Assembly: GCA_963785745.1 (NCBI GenBank)
Contig: CAWAWR010000030.1
Coordinates: 111,916 to 175,915, forward strand
Direction: 5' to 3'
DNA: 64,000 nucleotides
Source of the DNA: VAZQ01 sp963785745
GTDB taxonomy: Bacteria > Pseudomonadota > Alphaproteobacteria > Rhizobiales > Xanthobacteraceae
The notes beneath the pieces were generated by a model. It did no database searches and was not told where the DNA came from. It worked only from the letters and a program-made list of their open reading frames with translations. Numbering within the stretch: position 1 is the stretch's first letter; every line of letters begins with the position of its first letter. This document shows positions 44,049 through 53,430 of the stretch, piece after piece. A program made the position numbers and the translations under genes.

Positions 44049-45105
44049 CTAAGGCACGTCGACCGGCGTCCACATCACCTGATCGATCCGGGTCGCGCCG
44101 GTCGCGAGCATCACCAGCCGGTCGAAGCCGAGCGCCACGCCGGAGGCCGGCGGCATGGTCGCAAGCGCGGCGATGAAATCGTCGTCGATCGGATAGCGCT
44201 CGTGATAGATGCGCTCCTTCTCCGCCATCTCGGCGGCGAGCCGGCGACGCTGCTCGGCCGCATCGGTGAGCTCGCCAAATCCGTTCGCGATCTCGACGCC
44301 GCAGACGTAGACCTCGAACCGTTCGGCGACGCGTGGCATCGCCGGCCTTGGGGCGCGCCAGCGCCGACATCACGGCCGGATACGCGTCGAGGATGGTTGC
44401 GCGGCCGATGCCGAGATGCGGCTCGATCTTCTCGACGAGGACACGGCTGAAGATGTCGCCCCAGGTCTCTTTGTTCGGAGTGTCCTCGTGCGGAATGTTC
44501 ACGCCGGCATCGATCGCCATTTGCGCGAAGCGCCGGCGGTCGGGTCCTTCCATCGGCAGCGCCGCCATCAGGTCGATCCCCGCAAAGCGCTCGAACGCTT
44601 CCGTCACCGTGATCCGCTCGGGCGCGGCGAATGGATCTGCCGTGCGGTCTCGGAAGCTGAACTGCCGCGCGCCCGAGGTCTTTGCAGCGGACGCTATCAC
44701 CGCCATGCAATCGTCCATGAGCAGCTCGTAGGGGCCGTGCGCCCGGTACCATTCGAGCATGGTAAATTCCGGGTGGTGCAACGCGCCGCTCTCACGATTG
44801 CGATAGCAGCGGGCGAACTCGAAGATCCGCTGCTCGCCAGCCGCCAAAAGCTTCTTGCAGGCGAATTCCGGAGAGGTCCGCAAATAGCGCTGGTCCCGGC
44901 CCGTGGACGAGGCCAGCTCGGTCCGCATCGCGTGGATATGGGTCTCGTTGCCCGGCGACACCTGCAGCGCCGCGGTCTCGACCTCCACGAATTCCAGCGC
45001 CGCGAACAGGTCACGCACGGCCCGGGAGATTTCGCCCCGCAGGATCAGGAACGGGCGGCGCTCGGCATGGGTGTCAGGAGCCCAAAAACGGGGGCGGTCG
45101 GGCAT
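44049..45105 (-). CDS. epmA: EF-P (R)-beta-lysine ligase EpmA (one frameshift near 44345)
   Basis: About 352 residues, matching EpmA (GenX/PoxA, about 325-350) and lacking the tRNA anticodon-binding domain of LysRS. Class II motif 2 is YLRTSPEFACKKLLAAGEQR then FEFARCYRNRESGALHHPEF with TMLEWYRAH. After a one-base shift motif 3 is ASGVALGFDRLVMLATGATR. VYVCGVEIANGFGELTDAAE binds the amino acid. It attaches (R)-beta-lysine to a conserved Lys of EF-P. Divergent from efp, 123 bp apart. Confidence 0.95.
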
Positions 45106-45228
45106 CAGAAAACGCCCCGAATCGGTGAAAATCGCTGGCGGTCGGACGCAGGATCAGTATGTTGCGCCCCAATGTAGCGGCCGGCTGCTTCGTTAACCCG
45201 GCCGCCCGATTTGCTCAAACAAGGATGC

Positions 45229-45804
45229 ATGTTCGTGAAGGTCATCGCCAGCTCGCTCCGCAAAGGCAATATCCTCGAACTCGACGACGGTAAACTCTAC
45301 GTCGTCCTGAACGCCGAAAGCTTCCATCCCGGCAAGGGCACGCCCACGACGCAGATCGACATGCGGCGCATCAGCGACGGCGTGAAGACCGCCCATCGCT
45401 ACAAGACCACCGAGCAGGTCGAGCGCGCCCATGTGGAGGAGCAGGACTTCCAGTACCTCTACCAGGACGGCGAGGGCTTCCACTTCATGAACAACGAGAC
45501 CTACGACCAGGTCACGCTGCAGACCGATCTGGTCGGCGAGCAGGCCCCATATCTCCTGCCCGAGATGAAGGTGAAGATGGCGGTCTATGACGGCCTGCCG
45601 GTGTCGATCGAGCTGCCGCAGAAGGTGACGCTCGAAGTGGCGGAAACCGAGCCCGCCATCAAAAGTCAGACCGCTGCCTCGTCCTACAAGCCGGCAACGC
45701 TGTCGAATGGCGTGCGCACCATGGTGCCGCCCTTCGTCGCGGCCGGCACCCGGATCGTGGTGATGACCGCCGACGGCTCCTATGTCGAGCGCGCCAAGGA
45801 CTGA
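45229..45804 (+). CDS. efp: Translation elongation factor P
   Basis: 191 residues from ATG 45229 (MFVKVIASSLRKGNILE); a GTG six bases later (VKVIASS) is equally plausible, with AAGGA upstream of both. Three beta-barrel domains are intact. The modification site is the Lys in FHPGKGTPTTQI, as expected for the EpmA/EpmB lysylated type rather than the rhamnosylated Arg type. The C-terminal VRTMVPPFVAAGTRIVVMTA with DGSYVERAKD is canonical. It relieves ribosome stalling at polyproline. Shares a divergent promoter region with epmA. Confidence 0.97.
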   Translation: MFVKVIASSLRKGNILELDDGKLYVVLNAESFHPGKGTPTTQIDMRRISDGVKTAHRYKTTEQVERAHVEEQDFQYLYQDGEGFHFMNNETYDQVTLQTDLVGEQAPYLLPEMKVKMAVYDGLPVSIELPQKVTLEVAETEPAIKSQTAASSYKPATLSNGVRTMVPPFVAAGTRIVVMTADGSYVERAKD

Positions 45805-45874
45805 TTGGCATTCAGTTCGTAGGGCGCAATAGCGAAGCGTATTGCGCCGCTCGACCGCCGCACCGGCCTCTCTC

Positions 45875-45960
45875 GGCCTCATGGTGAGGAGCGAAGCGTC
45901 TCGAACCCATGAGGCCGCCCCACCCTTCGAGACGCGTCGCTTCGCGACGCCCTCAGGGTG
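45875..45960. repeat. Dispersed-type palindromic repeat with two hairpins
   Basis: First hairpin GGCCTCATGG (45875-45884) / CCATGAGGCC (45907-45916). Second: CACCCT (45921-45926) / AGGGTG (45955-45960) with inner GCGTCGC / GCGACGC. This resembles the CCTCATGGTGAGG-type repeats found in many copies in Bradyrhizobium-like genomes. It follows efp and may also act as its transcription end. Confidence 0.65.
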
Positions 45961-46001
45961 AGGCGGAGGTAGAACGCATCAAGTATTGTTGGCTAGCGCC
46001 C

Positions 46002-46388
46002 TCACCAGCGCCGATGTCCGTGGTGGTGGTGGTGATGATGGTGATGGCCCCATCCGCGGTGATAGCCGTAGCCGCCGGCGTAAGGGCGATAGCCGTAGCC
46101 GTACGCGCCATAGCCATAATAACCGGGATCGACGTAAACCCGCCGGCGCGGAACGTAATAAGGCTCGGGCACCACCGCAACGGCGGGCGGCGCGTGCTCG
46201 TAGTAGACCGGCGGCGCCGGCGCATAGCGGTAGGCGCGCGGCGGCTCACGATAGCCCTCCTCGACCGGCGGCCCGCCGTATTGCGGATATTGCGGCGGGA
46301 TGTCGGCGGCCTTGGCGGGTTGAATGACAGCGCAGGCGAGAGCGATCGTTCCCGCGCAAGCAACAAGCGCTCTTTTCATGTTCGTCAT
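46002..46388 (-). CDS. Exported Pro/Tyr/Gly-rich protein with C-terminal polyhistidine
   Basis: 128 residues; a later ATG (MKRALVACAG) is also possible. Signal peptide (LVACAGTIALACAVIQPAKA), then low-complexity PPQYPQYGGPPVEEG, YYGYGAYGYGYRPYAGGYGY and a run of nine consecutive histidines before GHRRW. Such proteins are common in rhizobia and are presumed envelope proteins; the His run suggests metal binding. Monocistronic. Confidence 0.8.
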   Translation of the reverse strand: MTNMKRALVACAGTIALACAVIQPAKAADIPPQYPQYGGPPVEEGYREPPRAYRYAPAPPVYYEHAPPAVAVVPEPYYVPRRRVYVDPGYYGYGAYGYGYRPYAGGYGYHRGWGHHHHHHHHHGHRRW

Positions 46389-46493
46389 TGGTGCCTCGAT
46401 GATGGAACCACGATGCGCAGCATGACAATCGGGCGGAGCGGCCGAATTAGAGCGCGTCCACGGCGGATTGGTGGAATTTTGTGTAACGGCCGT

Positions 46494-49310
46494 TCAGGAA
46501 CGTGCTGCGCTGTAGTGCACTGAGATCACCAAAATCCGCGCCCGTCGCGCCATCGGCTCGCCGTCGTCTCGGTCCCAGCTTTGCCAGCCGAACCACTGCC
46601 GCCCACCGAACCACGGATTTCCGCGCATCTCCGGACCGCCGCGGGCTTCTTCCATGTCCTCCCGGGGCCTCCGCTTGGCGGCCGCAAAGGTTTCCTGATC
46701 CTGTCGCGAGACGAGGCGATATTGTGCGTTGACGGTTCGGCCTTTTTCATCGCGGCGGAGATACTCCGGCAACAACGCAACCTTGCCGGATTTCGAATCC
46801 TTCCGTTCGGTGCGCGTCTCAACGAGATGGCGCTTTGCCTCCGGCGAAGGCGGCCGCAACGCAGTCTTCGGCGAGTGATGCGACCAGACCGCTTGCATGA
46901 CCGGCTCGAAAATCGGGATTGCGACATTCCCGCCGGTGCGGCCCGATCCCAATGTGCGCCGATGTCCATCCGCATTGTCGTAGCCGACCCAGACCGCGAC
47001 AGTGACCTCGTTGCTGAACCCCACAAACCATGCATCGTTCTCTCCGTCGGTGGTCCCGGTCTTGCCGGCCACGTACGGCGCCATGTGGGAAAGGCTGCGG
47101 GCAGTCCCGCGCGCCAGCACGCCCTGCAGCATGGTCTTGAGCTGATAGAACGAAACCTTGTCGGCCAATGTCACCTCGTCCGGTGACTCTTCGTGACGAT
47201 AGAGAATTTTCTCACCCCGGCTGATCGTTTCGATCGCGTACGGATTCGGGCGCAAACCTTCGTTGGCGATCGTTGCGTAGAAGACCGCGAGGTCGAGCGG
47301 GCGCACCGGCTGCGCGCCGAGGACAAACGGGTAATACCGGACGCAATCCTTGTAGACTTTCAGATGCTGGGCGAGCTTGCAGAGATAGTCGAGACTTTCG
47401 GGCGGCGAAGCCTCAATTCCGTCAAGCAACCGGGCGGTAGGCAAATTCCTTGAGGCCTCGAGCGCCTGGCGGATCGTGAGAACGCCACCCTCGCGACCGT
47501 CGTAATTTTTCGGCGTCCAGAAGTCTTCCGGACGAGCCTTCTTTGAACCGCCGATTGGCGGATAGGTGATTGAACCGTCTCGCACCAGCGTGTTGGGCTG
47601 CAGGCCGCGCTGGAGCGCGGCCAGATAGACAAGCGGCTTCAGGGAAGACCCCGGCTGTCGCTGCGATTGCGTGACCCGGTTGAGCTGGCTCAGCGGATAC
47701 GAGAACCCGCCGGTCATCGCCAGGATACGGCCGGACTGGTTCTCCAACACAACGACGGCACCCTGAACAACCGGCCGAACGCGCAGCTCGGCGCGGGTCG
47801 CCTTGCCTTTGCTCTCGATCAGTTGAACGCGCACGACATCATGGGTCTTGAGCTTGGAATGGGGTACGCGCCCGAGCGAGAGAGGCAGGATCTGGCCATC
47901 GGCCAGTCCCACTCGCACGGTGCGCGCGTTCCTGCCCGAAGCTTCCTCGATGACAATGGCCGCTGGCCAGTGGAGATCGTAGAGCGGCAAACGGGCGCCT
48001 TCGAGCGCTCTTTGCCACGCTGGCTTGTCCTGATCGCCCGCAGCCTCCGTTGCCGCGCGCGCGACTTCGCTCGCGAGGTTGCTTTCGGCACCCTGAAAAT
48101 CCACGCGGCCCGTGGTGCGTTCGTAACGCGACAGGCCTTCCTGGAGAGCGGCCTCGGCCGCTTCCTGGAGTTGCGGATGAATGGTGGCATGCACCGTGTA
48201 GGCGTCGCCGCCGAAGAGATCGGCCTTTGCGACCGCCTTTCCTTCGCGCGCGAGATGGTCGGTGTAATGCGAGCCCTGTGGCAGACCTTCATAGGCCGCC
48301 AGGTGGACCGGAAGACTGGCCAACGCCGTTTTCAGGCTCTGGGAGTCGATGTAGCCGTCCTCGTGCATGCGCCCGAGGACGTAGGCGGTGCGCTCGCGGC
48401 TACGGGTAGGATGGCGCTCGGGATTGAAAATCGTGGGCCCCTTCGCGAGGCCTGCCAGCAGCGCGGCCTCCGCTATCTCCAGGGAAGTCGCGGGTTTCCC
48501 GAAATAGCTTTGCGCCGCCATCTCGACGCCCCAGGCGCCCCGGCCGAGATAAATGGAGTTCAAGTAGAGTTCCAGGATTTTGGATTTGTCGTTGCTACGC
48601 TCCAACCACGAAGCCAAGACCATCTCGCGCATTTTGCGTTCATAGGCGACCTCCGCGCCGACAAGCAGGTTCTTGACGACCTGCTGCGTGATGGTCGAAC
48701 CGCCTTGCAACCTCCCCGGGCTGGCCAAATTTGCGATGAACGCACGCACAAGGCCGCGATCGTCGATACCCTTGTGCTCGTAGAACCGCTTGTCTTCGGC
48801 GGCGATGAAAGCGCGTTGGACCTGCTCCGGTATCTGCTCAAGGGAAACCCAGGCCCGACGTTGTCGAAATCGCTCGCCATTCGAGTCCAGGATGGCCGTC
48901 ATTCCCGGCGGCTTCAGCTCCGTGAGGTCAATCGACGAGGACAGAGTTGCCAAGGTGTTGTTATAAAATCTAATCACCTCGGCGAGATCGATCGAAGGAT
49001 CGGAAATGTTTTCATTTTTGCAAAATTGGCGATAGGCAACGTGTAGCTGTTTGATATTGAGACCGCGAAGAATCACCTGGTCCGTTGGTATTGCGTCGAC
49101 ATCCTCCATCGCCGTTGCGATCAGGTCGTCGAGATTGAGAGCCTCGACGTCGAACGCCTTCCGCATATGCGCGCACCCCGACCGTAGGAGCTCACTCACG
49201 CGAGGCTGGTCCTGTATTTCGTCGAACGCCGTCCGCAGCTCCGCTGGTGCCGTTGCAACCTGGCTGAATACCAGAGCGGTCGCAAATATCTTTGCGAGCA
49301 AAATGTCCAT
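46494..49310 (-). CDS. Class A penicillin-binding protein (transglycosylase/transpeptidase)
   Basis: 938 residues with no frameshift. An N-terminal secretion signal and an unusual about 120-residue helical extension (AFDEIQDQPRVSELLRSG...) precede the GT51 domain: FIAAEDKRFYEHKGIDDRGL (catalytic Glu), GGSTITQQVVKNLL, LELYLNSIYLGRGAWGVEMA, AALLAGLAKGPTIFNPERHP. Transpeptidase motifs: RQPGSSLKPLVYLAAL (SxxK), ASRNLPTARL (SxN), VAGKTGTTDGENDAWFVGFS (KTG). It polymerises and cross-links peptidoglycan. Compared with PBP1a the start lacks the usual cytoplasmic tail and long anchor; the N-terminal part looks like a cleavable signal, which is odd for a class A PBP. Confidence 0.93.
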   Translation of the reverse strand: MDILLAKIFATALVFSQVATAPAELRTAFDEIQDQPRVSELLRSGCAHMRKAFDVEALNLDDLIATAMEDVDAIPTDQVILRGLNIKQLHVAYRQFCKNENISDPSIDLAEVIRFYNNTLATLSSSIDLTELKPPGMTAILDSNGERFRQRRAWVSLEQIPEQVQRAFIAAEDKRFYEHKGIDDRGLVRAFIANLASPGRLQGGSTITQQVVKNLLVGAEVAYERKMREMVLASWLERSNDKSKILELYLNSIYLGRGAWGVEMAAQSYFGKPATSLEIAEAALLAGLAKGPTIFNPERHPTRSRERTAYVLGRMHEDGYIDSQSLKTALASLPVHLAAYEGLPQGSHYTDHLAREGKAVAKADLFGGDAYTVHATIHPQLQEAAEAALQEGLSRYERTTGRVDFQGAESNLASEVARAATEAAGDQDKPAWQRALEGARLPLYDLHWPAAIVIEEASGRNARTVRVGLADGQILPLSLGRVPHSKLKTHDVVRVQLIESKGKATRAELRVRPVVQGAVVVLENQSGRILAMTGGFSYPLSQLNRVTQSQRQPGSSLKPLVYLAALQRGLQPNTLVRDGSITYPPIGGSKKARPEDFWTPKNYDGREGGVLTIRQALEASRNLPTARLLDGIEASPPESLDYLCKLAQHLKVYKDCVRYYPFVLGAQPVRPLDLAVFYATIANEGLRPNPYAIETISRGEKILYRHEESPDEVTLADKVSFYQLKTMLQGVLARGTARSLSHMAPYVAGKTGTTDGENDAWFVGFSNEVTVAVWVGYDNADGHRRTLGSGRTGGNVAIPIFEPVMQAVWSHHSPKTALRPPSPEAKRHLVETRTERKDSKSGKVALLPEYLRRDEKGRTVNAQYRLVSRQDQETFAAAKRRPREDMEEARGGPEMRGNPWFGGRQWFGWQSWDRDDGEPMARRARILVISVHYSAARS

Positions 49311-49799
49311 GGGAGCTCCGCTTGCAGGACGCGCGAAGGAAGAAGGCGCGAGCCTTCGCTTTGTTCCTGTTCAGATGCGGCGTCCTGCGCGGGTAGCCCG
49401 CCCCGGGAGGCTCCGGGAACCCGCGCTCTGCCACTTAGGAGCGGATGCAACAAGCGCGTTCAGGCGCGTCCATAGCCCGTCGAAGACGGGCGTGAACGCC
49501 CTTAGGACGCGCTATGGAACTCGCAGACGGTGAAACCCGATTGCTTCACCCCGTCGCAGAAGCGCGCTTGCGCGCGTCTCGACGCCCTATGGCGCCTGCG
49601 GCCCGCGTCGCTGGCCCGCCAAGGGGTGCCGTCGCGTAGGGGACATTTGGAGAGTGCGCCCCGATGTCGGCTTGGGCCAATAAGCGATATGCGGTGTAGC
49701 AGAATCGAATGCGCATGCCATGCTAGCGTATCGTTCGGCGGGCACATTGCTTCCACTCAATGGACGATATGGACCGAAGGGGTAATTGAGAGAAGCACG
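49311..49799. other. Intergenic region with hairpins
   Basis: No supportable gene. Contains a CCCGTC / GACGGG hairpin (49476-49490) and a degenerate copy of the GTCCGCTTT palindrome at about 49664-49690. Confidence 0.4.
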
Positions 49800-50210
49800 A
49801 TGAACGTATTCGCGATCGCCGCCGGAGTGATGGCCGTGATCCACCTGGTGGCGGGATGGCAGCGACCGCGTCTGGCCGTGATCGTGTCGGGTATCCTATG
49901 GCTGCTCTACGCCGTCTACGAGCGTCTGGTGGCGACCGGCGTCCTGTGCGATGCGGACTGCAACATTCGCGTCGATCTTGTGTTCTTCATTCCCATATTG
50001 GGGGTCGCAACCTTCTGCGCCTACCAGTCGTACATGGGGCGACCAGGCCAGCAGAGGGTCGTCGGCACGGTTCTCGGCGCAATCGGCCTGGTTGTTTTCG
50101 CGCTGCTGGCGGAGAGCTTTGGTGGCGCTCTGGCGGGCGTCGCGGTTGTGGGTGCTCTGGCGATCGGCCTCTATGCGATCAAATCGAGGTCCATGACCAA
50201 TCGGTCGTGA
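49800..50210 (+). CDS. Small integral membrane protein
   Basis: 136 residues with four predicted helices: MNVFAIAAGVMAVIHLVAGW, LAVIVSGILWLLYAVYERLV, LVFFIPILGVATFCAYQSYM and VVGTVLGAIGLVVFALLAES with LAGVAVVGALAIGLYAIKS. A Cys pair (GVLCDADCNI) sits in the first periplasmic loop. GAGAGAAG precedes the ATG. No named family recognised. Confidence 0.7.
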   Translation: MNVFAIAAGVMAVIHLVAGWQRPRLAVIVSGILWLLYAVYERLVATGVLCDADCNIRVDLVFFIPILGVATFCAYQSYMGRPGQQRVVGTVLGAIGLVVFALLAESFGGALAGVAVVGALAIGLYAIKSRSMTNRS

Positions 50211-50273
50211 CGCCCACGGTGAAATCGGGCATTGCGCCCGCAAATTTTTGCGATGACGGATTGGGAGAGCTTT

Positions 50274-50302
50274 GACGTCCGCTTTGGGCCAAAAGCGGAC
50301 AT
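50274..50302. repeat. GTCCGCTTT palindrome copy
   Basis: GTCCGCTTT / AAAGCGGAC arms around GGGCCA. It is one of at least ten similar copies between 49.6 and 59.3 kb. Confidence 0.85.
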
Positions 50303-50493
50303 ACCGAAACACGCCGTCACCCGCTTCGGTTGTTCGCCTTTCGTGGCTTCCATAATCCACATAATAAACTGGATATTCAGCCTTTATAAATGGCCGCGCA
50401 TTAGGATGTTCATGTCGTACTGCACATTCAATGCAGAGGGCCTTGGGCGACATCACGAGGCTCTTTCGCTGCGCGGAAACGTTTGTAGCGACT

Positions 50494-50841
50494 ATGTCTG
50501 ACGAGCCTTTTCGAGATCGAGGACAGGGGCGCCGAAGAAGCCGGCGCCGCAACTTTCAGCAATCAGCAAAGGCGCTCGCCGCCGACGCACAGTGGGATGG
50601 GTTCATCGTCGACATTTCCAATTCGGGAGCACAGGTCGAATTGTTCGACACACAGGGCCTTCCGGACAGGTTTTCCTTAGTGATCGGCGGTCCGAGCGGC
50701 GTTAAGCGCCTGTGCCAAGTTGTGTGGCGTTCACAAGATCGCGTAGGCGTGACATTCGAGCGCCCGCGGGAGCGCCTGGCGCCAGGCAATGCGCTGAGTG
50801 CCTTACGACGTAAGGTGGCAGCCACCACCGCAGCGAAGTGA
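50494..50841 (+). CDS. PilZ domain protein
   Basis: 115 residues from ATG 50494. RRRSRRRNFQQSAKALAAD, FIVDISNSGAQVELFDTQGL and RLCQVVWRSQDRVGVTFERP fit PilZ: an Arg-rich RxxxR at the start and D/NxSxxG (DISNSGAQV), which bind c-di-GMP. A stand-alone PilZ of this size is common in Bradyrhizobium. It may respond to the same second messenger as the REC-EAL protein at 17.9 kb. Confidence 0.82.
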   Translation: MSDEPFRDRGQGRRRSRRRNFQQSAKALAADAQWDGFIVDISNSGAQVELFDTQGLPDRFSLVIGGPSGVKRLCQVVWRSQDRVGVTFERPRERLAPGNALSALRRKVAATTAAK

Positions 50842-51140
50842 CTGACACCGTATCGCTAGAACATTTCCTCGTAACGCATTACGTCCAATGATGTGGGTTG
50901 ATGGCAACTTTGATCCCCTCCTGTACCTAGCCAGCAGGATTGTTCCCTTAGGCCCGCCGCAGTCGGCCACACCCGCCATTGTTTTTCGACGTGAGTTTTG
51001 CCTCTTCGAATGTGTCGGCATGCAATGTCGAAGCGCTACGCCCGACAGGATCATCCTGTCCGTTTGCAATAGCGTGACAATTCGGGTCGGCGAAAGTGGC
51101 GAGGTCGAACTGCGACACCCGGGCCAACAATCCGCCCAAT
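50842..51140. other. Intergenic region without supportable gene
   Basis: I see no frame with family resemblance or a good ribosome site, and no clear hairpins. Confidence 0.4.
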
Positions 51141-51302
51141 TCACGAAGCAGCGAACACGCTGCTTAACATCTCCTGACATTCGAGAAGACGGTCGCGGCC
51201 AAGGTCAGTACCCCAATGGCTTTGAATTTCGCGCAAGTCTCGGATTGCGACATCGACCGCAGTTCGCAAATCAATCGTTAGCTCTGTCTCGCTATCGGCT
51301 TC
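51141..51302 (-). pseudogene. C-terminal fragment of a hypothetical protein
   Basis: The reverse frame reads SETELTIDLRTAVDVAIRDL, REIQSHWGTDLGRDRLLECQ, EMLSSVFAAS and stop, with good helical coding character, but has no start of its own before it runs antisense into the porin gene. It appears to be truncated at about 51302, the point where the porin also begins abnormally. Confidence 0.4.
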
Positions 51303-52022
51303 ATGGCCGAAAAGCCAAATCCCCCACCAGCGCCGGTGGCGCCGTACAGTTGGACCGGCTTCTACATCGGCATTCATGGCGGCGGCGCGTGGTTCGACAA
51401 GGACTGGTTCTACCCATGCACCCCGACGAACCTCCTGATTCCTTTGCCGTGCGATTTGTCGCAAGGAGGCCATACCGGAGCAAGTTGGCTTGCCGGCGGC
51501 CAGATCGGATTCAACTACCAGGTCGGGCAATGGGTATGGGGCATGGAGGCTCAGTTCAGCGCAACACAAATCAAGGGAGATAATCTGGATATCGCGTTCC
51601 CGACCCAAGAACGCCTTCATAGCCGCACGGACTTCATCGGCACTGTGGCAGCCCGCCTGGGACTGGCTTGGGATCGGGTGCTGCTCTATGCCAAAGGTGG
51701 CTTCGCTTGGGTGCACGACGACTACTGGCTGACACTTGCCCCCCAACAAATCTTGGCAGGCTCGACATTTGCGACAGCGGACGAAACGCGGTGGGGCTGG
51801 ATGGTCGGCGCCGGCATCGAGTACGCCTTTGCCCAAAATTGGTCCGTCAAGCTCGAATACAATTACTTGGATTTAGGAACCAAGCGCATTGCCTTCACCA
51901 GCACCGGCGTGGTGCCGACACAGCCCCCATTCGACGAGGACATCGAACAAAGGATTCAGGTCGTCAAAGTGGGCCTGAACTACAGGTTCAACTGGGGCGG
52001 TCCGGTCGTTGCGAGATACTGA
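51303..52022 (+). CDS. Outer-membrane beta-barrel porin, RopB/Omp25-like, lacking a signal peptide
   Basis: 239 residues. PPAPVAPYSWTGFYIGIHGG is the usual first strand after the signal in this family; the barrel continues ASWLAGGQIGFNYQVGQWVW, TVAARLGLAWDRVLLYAKGG, GWMVGAGIEYAFAQNWSVKL and ends VVKVGLNYRFNWGGPVVARY. The signal peptide and the usual ADLP linker are missing; translation would start at MAEKPNPPPA. Either the true start lies upstream beyond an indel or the 5' end was lost in a rearrangement. Confidence 0.88.
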   Translation: MAEKPNPPPAPVAPYSWTGFYIGIHGGGAWFDKDWFYPCTPTNLLIPLPCDLSQGGHTGASWLAGGQIGFNYQVGQWVWGMEAQFSATQIKGDNLDIAFPTQERLHSRTDFIGTVAARLGLAWDRVLLYAKGGFAWVHDDYWLTLAPQQILAGSTFATADETRWGWMVGAGIEYAFAQNWSVKLEYNYLDLGTKRIAFTSTGVVPTQPPFDEDIEQRIQVVKVGLNYRFNWGGPVVARY

Positions 52023-52102
52023 TTTGCTCACCGCCTCACCAGGTGATCAGTTAGCAGGGATCAAGCACTCGGGTCGTCCCGGCTGAAATAGTCCGGGTCG
52101 CA

Positions 52103-52130
52103 GTGTCCGCTTTGGGTCAAGAGCGGACAT
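52103..52130. repeat. GTCCGCTTT palindrome copy
   Basis: GTGTCCGCTTTGGGTCAAGA then GCGGACAT; between the porin and the esterase, tail-to-tail. Confidence 0.8.
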
Positions 52131-52170
52131 CGCTGCCGGTCCCGGAAACAGAGAGCGCTGCCGCGGTTCG

Positions 52171-53226
52171 CTATTTTCCGAGATGCTTGTCGAAGAAGCG
52201 TGCGATCTCCTCGAATGCATCCTTGCTCTCGGGCACGCTCGCGTCACGGTACCAGCCGCCGTGCGCCATACCTTCAAAAACCTCGAGCACAAACTCGACG
52301 CCGGCTTGGCGCAGCTTGCGATGCACCCGCACCGTATTGCTGAGCAGCAGGTCGCGCGTTCCGCTCAAGAGCATCGTCGGCGGAAATCCGCGCATGTCCC
52401 CGTAGACCGGCGACAGCAGCGGATCCTTCAGATCGTGGCCGTTGGCATAGAGCCGTGCCCGTGTGTCACAGCTCGCGCCGCGCGCGATCAGGACATTGTC
52501 GATCATGGCGTTGGTGTGGAACGTGTCGCCAGCCTCGGTGAGGTCAGCCATTGGGGTGCCTGGCGCAATCGCACCTGGCAGTGGCAAACCGTCCTTTTTG
52601 ATCTTGTGCACCATTGACAGCGTCAGGCCGCCACCGGCTGAGGAGCCGAAGATCGCCATGTTGCCTGCTGGCGCCATGCTCTGCGCTCCGTTCCACACCG
52701 CGATCGCGTCGTCGAGCGCAGCCGGAAAGTAGGCCTCGGGCGGCATCCGGTAATCAACCGAGATTACTTTGAATCGGCCGAAACCAGCCATCATGGTCGC
52801 CTCGCTGGTACCGGATTCGCCGGGATTGCTCACGTAGCACCCGCCGTGCACATGGACGAGCAGCCGGTTGCGGTTCTCCGCTGGCATGTCCTTCGGCGTC
52901 AGCGCAAAGGCCCTCACTCCGTTGATGGTCATGGCTTCGAGCTTCACGCCCATCTGTTCGCGCAGCGCCGGCAGCCGCTTCGCGGCCGAAGCCGCCGCCG
53001 CATCGACCTGCACCTTCCACTCAGCGGCCGTCTTCGGAAAGACGTTCCAGTTCGGATTGATGGGCGAGCCGATGATCTTCTGCATCTGCGGGCTCACAGT
53101 ATCCGGCACCGGGATCGTGCGCGCTGGCACATCGCGCGGCGGCGGAGTTTGGGCGGCGGCGTGCTGCAAATACGCGACTGTCAGAACAATACTGGCGGCG
53201 CCGGCAGTCAATGCACCGATCTTCAT
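52171..53226 (-). CDS. Exported alpha/beta hydrolase, HSL / acetyl esterase family
   Basis: 351 residues with signal peptide (ALTAGAASIVLTVAYLQHAA). HSL motifs: LLVHVHGGCYVSNPGESGT (HGG oxyanion hole), MAIFGSSAGGGLTLSMVHK (GxSxG), GTRDLLLSNTVRVH (Asp) and FEGMAHGGWYRD (His). The order and spacing are normal. Substrate unknown. Intact frame. Confidence 0.92.
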   Translation of the reverse strand: MKIGALTAGAASIVLTVAYLQHAAAQTPPPRDVPARTIPVPDTVSPQMQKIIGSPINPNWNVFPKTAAEWKVQVDAAAASAAKRLPALREQMGVKLEAMTINGVRAFALTPKDMPAENRNRLLVHVHGGCYVSNPGESGTSEATMMAGFGRFKVISVDYRMPPEAYFPAALDDAIAVWNGAQSMAPAGNMAIFGSSAGGGLTLSMVHKIKKDGLPLPGAIAPGTPMADLTEAGDTFHTNAMIDNVLIARGASCDTRARLYANGHDLKDPLLSPVYGDMRGFPPTMLLSGTRDLLLSNTVRVHRKLRQAGVEFVLEVFEGMAHGGWYRDASVPESKDAFEEIARFFDKHLGK

Positions 53227-53337
53227 TGGAAACCTCCCTGAACGTTTTGCGCATTGTAAGGGGCGTTAGCGGGCGCTGAAACCCGCTGCACAGACAAATT
53301 GGTGGGTTCCGACGTGAGGTGGTCGTGCAAAGGTTCG

Positions 53338-53367
53338 GACGTCCGCTTCTGACCCGAAGCGGACGTC
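53338..53367. repeat. GTCCGCTTC palindrome copy, perfect 12-bp arms
   Basis: GACGTCCGCTTC / GAAGCGGACGTC around TGACCC; the most perfect copy in the window. Confidence 0.88.
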
Positions 53368-53430
53368 GAAGGCACCACATCGCGACGGGTCTAGCGGCAA
53401 CACGGCTCTGGTGACCAGAGCGCAACAATT

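Noticed and set aside
50803..51180. 125-residue reverse-strand frame past the PilZ gene
   Set aside because: No ribosome site, no family resemblance, and composition unlike real genes in this window.
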